Assembly: GCF_001949145.1 (NCBI RefSeq)
Contig: NW_019091404.1
Span: 1-16,702 of the forward strand
DNA length: 16,702 nucleotides
Reading direction: 5' to 3'
Source: Acanthaster planci
Lineage: Eukaryota > Echinodermata > Asteroidea > Valvatida > Acanthasteridae
Position 1 is the stretch's first letter. Every line of letters begins with the position of its first letter. Both the position numbers and the translations under genes were made by a program. The notes beneath the pieces were generated by a model. That model made no database searches. It was not told the DNA's origin and saw only the letters and a list, made by a program, of their open reading frames with translations. This document shows positions 1 through 10,000 of the stretch, piece after piece.

Positions 1-3000
1 TCGTATGTTCTCCAGTCCTTTGAGACTGGCCCTGCATATTTATCATCCCTTTGGCATGGCATAGTTGAGCAAATGGAAAAGAGATCGCAATTATCACCTG
101 CGCCCGATGACGACATGATCGGTGTTCCAGATTGCAACTCCAGATCCCGCCCTGTGCTTAATTTGATGTCGCCCATCCTGGGCATTTACATGCAATTACC
201 AAACAGCCCTACCTTGGTCTGATGGATTTATGAGACTGTAACCATGTGCAGGGGATGCACATGCCATACACCCCCCCACATATACATGTACTTTTTTTTT
301 GTTCATTTTGAATCACAAGATCTCACATATATACCGTGTCTTTAGAACAGTAATAAAGGGAAAGGAATGCTAGGAAGGATGTGATGGGAGATTTTACTTC
401 TGAATTAAAGATTGCTTTGAAGTCTACAGTCCCTTTTTCTTCATTTCACAAAAATGTCCATGTACCGTAGGGCTCTGTCAAACGTGAAATTTACAGCGTG
501 GAACTGAACATTCCAAGTATTCATCATCACCGTAATAAAGAAATCTCTTTCCTGTCAAGATCGCGAATACATCCTCTAAAGCAAGTTTTAAAAAAAAATC
601 AGAGCAGCTGCGGTTACATTTTACCCCCCAGACATTAACTCGTAAAAAAAATGTGTCGCACACAAAAGGGCTTTTCACAGAGAGCTCTATTAGTAGTGAT
701 TTCTCCCCGGGGTTCCGGATTGGGAGTGAGCTTTTATCGTGGTCACAAATGACCAGCAGACTGTGAAATCAATCTGTCTGCAAATGCGGGGGACATTTTG
801 AAGGGGGGGGGAGGCAGTGAAGGGATATAGATGAAACCCAAGCATAGTCTGTGGAAGGGGGGGGGCCACTGGCACTTTGTGTGAAGAGATTGTAGGCCTA
901 ATTACTTCCTGGATTTCGGAATCCAGACGGGGGCTTTTTTGTTATGGGCCTTTACATGTCAGTTAATGTACACATTAAAATGTGATCCAGCTTCCGTTTG
1001 TCATATATCACGCCCTTTTTTTTCCCCTTTCTTTAATGTTTTCTGTTTTAGGGGGGCCTGAGGAATACCTCAAAGTGTGGCTCATGTCCAAATCGCTGCT
1101 TTGAATCGGATCCCCAATTTCTGGCAGTCTCCTATGGAGATTTTGTTTTGAAATTTGTCATACATGTATTTAACTGCCTTTTCTTCACATGCTGCATGTC
1201 GGCTAGAATCTGGATCGGGAGAAATTGCATGGTAAAGTGCAGAGTTATTCAGATTGCACTGTCAAGGTAAACGACCACAGTGAATTAGACATTGTCATGT
1301 GATCTCCGAGAACCCGAGATCCCTCGGGAGTCATATCTGAGGATACAGTGGACTTAATTGCACATGTAAAGCACCCCACATTGGGAATAGTCTGACTGGC
1401 CGATGGGTAAACTCAACATAACACTGTATGACATCTCCATTTGCAGAGGTCATGCACGATGCTGGTAGACTGCTTCAACCCTCACGTAGGCCACGTCACT
1501 CAAAAGTCAGAAAACTCGCGAATGTAAAGAAAGTCCAACAAATCAAAAGTGCATCAGATTCAGATCCTGAAGACTTTTACGTCCTGTCTGTTGCACCATC
1601 TGGTTACTGTCGTGGGGGGAAGAACCGAATAGTTATACAAATGTATTAAAAACTCCTGCAGCTTTGAAAATGATTGCCTGGCCCTCGGTCAGCCGTGCGC
1701 TGTGTATCACCCGGTATCCCGCTCCCCATCAGACAGTTGCCAGACAGCGCTGACAAGTTTACAATGCCGCATTTGAGACCTGAAGTCCAGGGACCAGGAT
1801 TCTGATGGGGGAGAGTACCAGCAGCCGGGACATTCCAGACAGGGAGGTCGGGACATCGGCTGGCTCTTGTCGCCGCTGCTGGCCCCGGCTGCCTGCCGGC
1901 TGTGAAGTGGATGGCCTGGAATGGCCTAGATGTGCGCGCCCCGGTGAACTCTTGGCCCCTCGGTTTCGTTCTGCCATGGTTAGGGCTTGCTACAGATACT
2001 CAGTGATGAAGATGATGATTCCGCAGTGTGAAAAAAAACTAGAAATGTGCTTTCTCAGGATTTTCCCAGATTTCAGGATTTTTTACCTAAAAATTGTGGA
2101 TTTGGTTTAAACCATTCAGGTTTTGATTACTTTGTACTGACAATATTAACAAAACACTTTCTCAAAAAAAAAGTATGCAAAATTCACATAATCTTAGCCA
2201 TTTGGGAGTGAACTTATATCTCGTTAGCTATAAAAAGCTCTGAAAAATTCTGGCATTTTATTATTACAGTGGATATTTTGTGGATTTCCGTTCCTCTTCC
2301 AATTCCACCCCTAAGCAGAGCATTTACCTTCTCATTCAAACTGGGGAATGTGTACTCATGTATTACTGTAAGTACGGTATTGAAACCTGTACCCACTGAG
2401 ATCATCTAAGAATAAAGGGCGCGCCCCAGGGACCTACCCTCCCTCCCCCGCCAAAAAGAAAGAAGAAAAAAAAAAAAGGATTTATATTCAAAGGTAGCAC
2501 ATTTAATCCAGCCCCCGTGTTTTGAGGCAAACCTACAGCCGGTAATGAATGAAAGTCGAACCCCTCCCCCGTAAAAAGTAAGGCGTACAGCACACTGAGC
2601 AAACACGGCTCACAAAGACTCACTCCAGTTTCGTTCAAGCCTTACAAAGTTGTACAACTCGTGAGATTTTCCCCATCTTTTTGTCTGGTTAAGGTCGGAT
2701 ATCTTGTAAAATTAGAAGGAATGAACGGCCAACGTGCCGGTGCAAACGGTAAGAAAAAACCGTGTGGGCGGAGATTGATAACAGTGAAGAGTTGTGAAAT
2801 TGTCTTTGGCTTGAATGCTTTGTTGTCATGATTAATTCCTCATCCCACGTGCATTCTTGGGCTCAAGATTAGCCTTTGAAACAGCTGATACCTTGCAACG
2901 GTCATGGGTATGAAGAGTTCCGACGACGTGTCAAAATAAAAGGTCAACAGTTCAGCTAACAGCCCCTCACTGATAAAACTGGGACAGCCTATTGAATTTC

Positions 3001-3938
3001 TTCCATATTTGCCGTCTATTCAAAGCAGTTTTCCTGCTTTGCTCCGATATGTCTTTCCCTCACGCAACCTTCCGTACATTATAGCATCGTTTCGTTTGGT
3101 TTCTGCCACTGCCGCATTATTTGCCATCCAGCTAGGCAACACAGCGCCCGTATCAAATGTCACTTGAGCCTGTCTTCTCCACTGCCCATTTTGATCATGT
3201 AATTGTTTCGTCTCTGCCATTGAACATTCAATCCATCGGTCACACTTTTCACTCTCTAATGGATATTGAATACACGTAAGGTAGACGTTTCCAGGCAGGA
3301 CATTGCGGATATTTGGTGGACAGGCAGTGTGCCACGCATCTTAATCGGGCTTTTAGTGAATTAGTTTCACCAGGGAGGGATTTATTTGGCATTCCTTTCT
3401 GGGGTAGCCCGGCCCACTCATCAGCCCCCATCACTTATATCAAGGAACTGTTCTCTCCTTCCGAGTCTGGCTTTTGTACTTTAAAGCTACATGTGGGATA
3501 GCAATCCAACAAAGAAAAAAGTCACGTTGTTTTACTCTCTCAAAATCTGCATTGTACTTGACCTTGTTTCAGGAGGAATGAGAGACCTAAATGGAAGGGA
3601 AAAAAATTTCTTTCCTCTCAACTCAGGTATTCATTTCTGAAGAAACTATGAATCTGGTCATGTGTTGGTTATGTAAACTAACTGCATTTTTTTTTCATTT
3701 GTAATTTTTGACGCTCAGATGGTGGGTCTTGCTGGGTTGATTTTTTTTTTTGAAATCTCATCGACATTTTTTCGTTGAACCGAAATTTAGAATTCTCTTA
3801 CTCTGACACAATCATTCATTGAACGATTTAGTGTATGAATTTGTTTATGAGTATCCTTTGCTTCAACTTATAACCGGCATTGTGTTCATTGTCATGAGCA
3901 TTTTAGAATGTATTAATCCTGTTTATTGTTACCGCTAG
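1..3938 (+). other. Non-coding stretch upstream of exon A, probably intron
   Basis: I looked for the CAP-D2 residues that should precede exon A (the ISRLSDP-type HEAT block of the family) and did not find them, so the preceding exon is probably beyond the window. The stretch is AT-leaning with homopolymer runs. It contains a possible decayed Gypsy-like fragment (1428-1740) and a GC-rich island (1805-1980). The remaining open frames are short with coding-unlike composition. The intron reading is inference from the position upstream of an internal exon. Confidence 0.6.
1428..1740 (+). mobile_element. Possible decayed Ty3/Gypsy gag-protease junction fragment
   Basis: The frame from 1428 to a stop at 1647-1649 contains KKVQQIKSASDSDPEDFYVL. 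This resembles the segment between the zinc-knuckle end of gag and the aspartic protease in invertebrate Ty3/Gypsy elements, which is typically K-V-x-x-V, a run of SDSD, then FxVxSV. Just after the stop, a shifted frame (about 1651-1730) gives KNSCSFENDC, loosely like the start of the protease domain without an intact DTGA motif. The zinc-knuckle cysteines are not visible, and the piece has a stop and a frame change, so it would be a dead relic. The recognition is by eye and weak. It could equally be chance, or an exon of something unrelated. Confidence 0.22.
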
Positions 3939-4019
3939 GTACGTGTTTGCCTTCATTCAGAAAGACCGCCAAGCCGAGGCTCTGGTGGAGAAACTGTGTC
4001 ATCGCTTCCGAGCAACAAG
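3939..4019 (+). CDS. NCAPD2: NCAPD2 exon A (HEAT-region helix)
   Basis: An 81-bp internal exon. The acceptor AG is at 3937-3938 (ttgttaccgctag) and the donor is ag|gtgagt, with GT at 4020-4021. The first base completes a codon begun in an upstream exon, 26 full codons follow (YVFAFIQKDRQAEALVEKLC, then HRFRAT), and the last two bases AG join the G of exon B to make Arg. The peptide is an amphipathic helical block that I recognise as the segment of CAP-D2 near the end of the HEAT array (KDxQxExLVEKLCxRFR in vertebrates). The codons are less GC-biased than those of exons B and C. The next exon is 5.8 kb away, so the assignment rests on peptide similarity plus phase matching. Confidence 0.9.
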
Positions 4020-7000
4020 GTGAGTTAAAAAAAAGGATTCGTTGATTAAAATTTTCTAAGATTAAGGTCAATTTTTTTGGTTTGTAGTCTAAAAGAACAG
4101 TGAATATTTGGACGACAGTGCGTCATGACAAACGTCAGGACAACTCTTGAGATTTCGTATAGCGTTGTGAAGAAAGCTGTTGCAGAAGTTCTAATTGTAA
4201 GAGTCTAATGTTGCTGACTCGCCCTGGGAATAAAGTTAAACTTGTCTTCATTGATAGCCTGAGAAAAGAAGGATCCACTGATTTCAGATAGCGCCGTCAC
4301 TTAAAATTCACTGCTGCAGTGGAATGAACGCTGCCCTATTTAGACCATCGTGAGAGATTTTTATGTAATGTTCTCCCACGGTTAGCCGCACCAAGGAGCT
4401 GGTCTTACTCTAAATACACCTCCGATGGGAGCTCTAGGGTTTTCATTGTCGACAGTGTATGATAGTGTTTGCAAGCTCTAAAGCATTCCACACGTACAGT
4501 ATGTACCTATTTTGAGTGAAGAACCGGAGCTCATGCAGTGCTTTTCTTGAGGAGGGAGGTGTTTATAGGTTTTATATCCGCTCAGTGTTGGTCATGTTTT
4601 TATTGCTGTAATGCGCCATCATTGAATTTCCCCCTCAGACTCGTGCTCGTTCGTGTAGATCTGAAATATGACATCGTCAGCCTTGTTTTTCCTGCTTGAT
4701 GAAAACTTGCCGCAGCTTAAACGTACTTTTATGAATAGTTTGGTCTGCTGAAAACCGTCCCAGTTAAGCAGCCCAGCAGGGCTCAGTAGGGTCTGTCTTG
4801 CGGGCCCTCATACGGGGGGCCGGTCATTTCTTTCCAGAATGCACATGGCACAGCCTGCCTTGGGGTACCAGCAACCAGCTGTGGGCACACTATGCATTAA
4901 ATGAACATTTCAAAGGGGGATGGTCATCGCACTACTGAAGCTGCCAAACGCTCCAGTCGTCCCCCCTCCCCCACCCACCCATTAACAGTACCTCGTGGCC
5001 TACTGACCAGTACCCACCTTCTCCATGTTTGGAAACCTGATGACTCTTCTTTACAATCAACTTTACTATCAATGTCCATCTTAATTGCAAGGTGTGACGC
5101 AATCCCTCCATCTGGTTATAATTCATGTAAATCCACCCTGGTCACGCAGCGCTTTCATCTCTTAATTCCTATGCATACACACTACACAAACCTTCAGGTT
5201 CTACCAGTCCCCGAATAAAAAAAACCCAACCGTCCAGGTACTGGCTGTGATTGAAATCCCTAATATTGATTCAGACGGCGTCTTTAGTGGCGCTAATGAA
5301 ATCGCCAGCTCTTTCAAGCTCGCTCTCGCTCACCTCTGTCCCACATTAACCCATCTCAGCTGTTACCGTTGTCCAGCGCACAGCGCACTCGGGTTTATCC
5401 AGAATACCCCTAAGACTGTGCTGTCACCTTTCATACACATCGAAAACTGCCCCTGCAGCAAGTGCAGTGTGCCCACAAGAAGCCTGGAATTGCTTTCTCC
5501 CTCTGTGATGTGATTCCCGGTAGATCAGTTTCCCATGGAGTTCTTTTCTTATTCCAAGTCATTTGGGGCTCTTGTTAAACCGAGTTTGTAGTCTTTCTTC
5601 CAACCCACTTGGCTCACTTATTGTGCTGCTTCATCTGTGCTGGGCTACGGTCGTCTCTGTCGGTCTCCTGGAGCATTGACAAGATTAAGTTGCATTAGGG
5701 TTGTGTGCGGTGACAGTTAGTCTCTGAGAAAGATATTATTCCGAATAAAAAAATGAGCTTCAGGGGTAAAAGATCTTTTTAGTGAAGCAGGAAAAAAAAC
5801 CAAATTTGCCGTACCCAGCGAATATGAAAAAGGACCTGTACCATACATGTAGTGTAGTTTAATATTCAGTGATACTTGTAAATGGGTAATTCCAGGAATT
5901 TTAGGGTTCCATTTTTTTTCATGTCCCTGTCCCATCTCACATATGATTTTGTAAGTTCAGAACACATTTTCTAATTTCCAAGAGTGATGAAATAATGTAA
6001 AGTATCTGCCAAACAAGTAGTAATAGTTTGAAATCCATTCCCGACATTTCCACGCCAAATAACAAATGTCAGATGTAACAGGGAGGCAAAAATGTCACAC
6101 TTTTGGACCCCTAATTTCTGGAATTAACTATATCAATCATGCTACGGTACTTTCTTAATTAGTATACAGTACCTGTATTTGCTGTTTTCGTCTCTGACCA
6201 CCAAATGATTTTCTATAGAAAAAAAATTCAGTTTCTTTCAACCTACAGACTGAAGATTACAAAACCAAAGAAAACCCCACTCAAACATGAAATTGATATG
6301 GAAGGGGCAGTTGAAGCGGAAGCAGGGCTGTTTTGTCAGACCCTCTCCCACACACACACAATGTTTGCTGATTGATTGATTGATCATTTGCATCTTGACG
6401 TAGAGGGATTACCAGGGAGCTTGGGGGGCCAAAAAAAACTAGGTCAAATGGTTCTCTTGTGGCAGTCGTCAGGGTGGAAAACCTGGTTAATCTTTTTTTT
6501 TTCTGGAGGGGCTGGAAAAAAGCTGTGTAATATCCCAAAGCACTGACAGCGTTGGCCACACAAAGCTCTTCATGAATACAACCAGACGTTGCTTTTGCTC
6601 CCAACCATCCGGAGGATTATGAAGTATAATCCCTGACATGCATCAAGACAAGTGCATGTCCCTCTATATATTCATGTGTACTCTCTCTTAAGATGTGTCA
6701 AAGAACGTGCATGGTACTTTATATGAGGGGTAGGCAGAGGAATGTGGATGCATTTCCAATCTTGGGAAGTCCCGGGATTTGAGCGTCTAGGCTTACGGTT
6801 TGAATGCGGTTACTGTTGTTGGGAGGGGGGGGAGGTTGGGAATTGCAGAGTATATGGACGGAGACATCTCCCAGCGCTCTTTTTAAGAAATGTCAGATTG
6901 CATTGGAAAGTCAGACTGTGAAATGTCTCACTAGGCAAACCAAGGGGTTTAAGTAAAAGAGGCTGAGGGATTTGGGAGGTTGCTTGTGTCTTGACAGATC

Positions 7001-10000
7001 AGTGGCCGAGAAATATTTGTTGAGCTCTGATGTTATTAGCCGTCGGGGTCACTGTGTGCTGTCGTTTGAAAAACATCTTTCGCATAAATGGAAAGTGTAA
7101 TTAAAATACTTGCCAACTGTTGGGGCCGATTAGGAAGCTTCTGCCTTCCCCGCACACATTCCACACCAGCTCACTTCTCATTATTTGTCAGTTAGAGCGA
7201 CTGTGTACATTCAGCTCGGTGTGATTAGCGCTAATTTGCTGTCCGATCAATCGGCATGCGGGCTCTGGGCCCTACATCTCCCGGGAGTCCTTCAGCAAGC
7301 CTAATGGGCACCAGGAGAGGAAGGGTCATCCGGCTGGAGGGTGCACTCAAGATGCCTCGCCAGAGGTTGGCAAACATGGAGCTAAAAAAAAAAACCACCA
7401 GAAACACAACTCGAGGGTGTGTGGGATGCACAGCGCTCACGCTGGCGTTGCATGGTGGGGGGGATATTGGGAACATTGTCCGAGAATGACCCCAACTTAG
7501 CGACATTATTGCAAGCTGTAGGAGCCACTTTTGAGTTCAGAGGCCCTCAGAAGAGTATCGCGCACTGTAAATCAGGAAGCATCCTGGACATTTTCATCTG
7601 CATATTGTCCATTTTCACCAAGATCAGGGGGGGTGAGATTTGTCCTGATTCTTCCCGATTCCAGGATTTTTTTTCCCCATCATGGTAGTCCCGAGTTTAC
7701 CTCCCGAGTGTTTTTCCGCTAAGATGTCAAGCATTAAAGACATGGGTTTTGAAGGGATGCCTTGAGGCAAGCATAGACCCTGCCATATGCAGCAAGGTAT
7801 GAGATGGAGAGAACCCCCCCCCCCCTGCTTTGTGTTGGTCATTGTCTCGCGGGAATCTGGGGAATTCCTTTCAGACATCTTGGGGGGGATGTGTCAAGTA
7901 ACAATACTCTGGAATGTGTATAGGGATTGGACATGTTGGGGGGGGGTACCACTCGGTCTCATTTCTTGCTGGGTATAGACCCTACACTGCTTGTGGGGCA
8001 ATCCCCATTGATGATTATGTTTGTAGATATTTCATTTTGCCCCTGTCCTCACCCCTGCAAGATGTCAAACCGAGTGATGCAGTGAAGCAAAGACCTCATT
8101 GCTGTCACTCGTCCAGCCGTCTGTCCTGTGGACAGGCAAGAAATCAGATTGGGCAGGCAGTTTTTGCTTGTTCAAGATAATCTACAAGGTCAAGGTTTCT
8201 GATATAAATCTTTTGACACTGGTGAACAAGTCTTCCATATTTTCCTCCAAAATTCCGGTACCGTGAAAATATGGCCTCATATAGCAACAAGGGGTGTCAG
8301 TCACACAAATGTGATCTGTCCCAACAAAAGAGTAAAGCCGCATCTGGCTCTTTTGTATTTCGAGGGTTCAAAGTCATATTGAAGTGGAGGTCAATTTGGG
8401 GGTTTTGTAATATTTGGAAAGAGTAAAACAGTCTATTTAATTCCAAATATTTCGCAGAATCACGTATTTAAAAATGTCATTTTCTCAGCAATTTTGACGA
8501 TAGCATTATTTGTGCCTGGTCTGAAATGTTGAAACAATGTCGGGAACACAGACACAAAGCTGCCCGAATAATGTCACCTTGTCATCTGATACCTTTACCC
8601 AAAGTGTTCCATGTGCATACCATTGGAAAGCTCTCTTTCTGCTGAGTTAAAAGAAATACCAGTATCTCAGTTCTTGAAAATTTCGACTTTCAGCTCATTT
8701 TGTGGAGACAGGTCACAAATTTTCGTGGGCGAGGACAGGCATTTTTTAAGCTCGACTGGGAAGGGACAGGCAGGTGCTTTTCCTAGATGAAACCCAGGCT
8801 AAATGTGCTGGGGGTTTTTTTTTGGTTTTTTTTGCATACCAAAAAACCCTGAAAAAATTCCAGAGTGACTGCTTTTGTTGGACTTGGTCACTTTTTTTTT
8901 TCAGGGGGAAACAGACCACTGAAAAATCTTCTTTGTCCAAGTGTGGGTGGTACTATAGCAGACCTGCCAGCCCTGCCGTACTCCTTCCTGGGGTCAGGCA
9001 ATACCACACAATAGATTAAAAGGTATTTAAATGAGCGCTCAGTTGATTTAAAATTTTCATCGAGTTTGTGGCGATGCCTGACCTCAAGGAGGAGCACGAC
9101 AAGGTTGGCAGGTCCGCCTTGTGATGCTTGCTGGTGATTTGTGTATCCAACAAAATCAGAGTCTATGTCTATCGAGGTAAAAATAGAAAAGAACTAGATA
9201 CCTGACTCCACAACATACGGTGCATTTGTACCGAGGGCAGGTGACCCCCCTGGTGCTGTTTGCCATGCGCCTCGGTATCCTACCTTGCTGAGGCTCTACA
9301 CGTGATTGGCCCTAGTCCAGAAGTCCATGCCTGCAGCAAACACAGTGTGCAAACCTTGCCACTTATGTGAGGAACGGAGAGCAAAAGAGGTCCGCTTAGT
9401 GCAGGTTGTTGTTTTGTTTAAACTCAGGTGCACTTTTTCACACACTCACACAGAGTAGTGCGCTAGTCGTAAGACTCGCAGCTGTTTTGGAGAGGGTTAA
9501 TTCAAGCCGTGTTGCCGGTAGCTGTGAAAAGGCTCTAGAAACTTGACGTTTTTTTGTCATTGTTAATAACACCTCCGCTGGATTGTTTCATGGAGTTCTC
9601 TTCATCACTCAGTATCGCCCCCTACTCCGCCCCGTCCACACCCCAGTACCTACTCACGTCCCCCCCCATTCACTGCTACGACTCCTACTTCAATTCCCAC
9701 TTCTACCAAAAAACAAAGTTTTACGTTGTACGTGTCATCAATTTGTCATTACGGTCACTCCTGCTGCCCCCTCCCCTTCACAGGACCGACAGGCAGCCCC
9801 AGGACCTAGCCTTCTGCCTGAGCCTTCTCAACATGAGCGAGAAGTGCGTGCGGCGCCTGCAGGAGAACCTGGCCTGCTACGCCGACAAGCTGCACGACGC
9901 CGAGGTCTACGCCTGCTTCGCCTCCATCCTGTCCAAGGCCAAGAAGTTCTCCAAGCCCGAGACCAAGGTATGGCTCCAGACTCTGTTGGTCGCTGGCTGT

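Larger units (their letters stand above)
4020..9783 (+). other. NCAPD2: NCAPD2 intron between exons A and B (5764 bp)
   Basis: Bounded by gtgagt and cacag. It holds no exon I can recognise. Contents I can name are a (CA)6 run at 6349-6360, a GATT repeat at 6370-6384, perfect short inverted repeats at 6635-6660, 8235-8274 and 8409-8451, a 12-C homopolymer at 7814-7825, a weak inverted repeat at about 7795-7975, and the imperfect palindrome at 8958-9117. The last 190 bases before exon B form a C-rich, G-poor strand (9600-9783), longer than an ordinary pyrimidine tract. Confidence 0.75.

Noticed and set aside
2540-2580. Possible tRNA B-box (ggttcgact on the minus strand)
   Set aside because: The B-box consensus fails after TTCGA, and I found no A-box or acceptor stem at the right distance.
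4901-5513. Two + strand open frames (105 and 88 codons) in the first large intron
   Set aside because: Composition looks random (many Ser, Thr, Pro, His), with no family match and no continuity of phase with flanking exons.
6281-6604. 107-codon minus-strand open frame
   Set aside because: It runs through a CA microsatellite, a GATT repeat and T/A homopolymers; no recognisable domain.
9554-9783. Coding extension of exon B to an upstream ATG at 9554
   Set aside because: The stretch is C/T-rich intron ending in a strong acceptor, and the peptide before TDRQPQ has no CAP-D2 similarity. The phase fits splicing from exon A.
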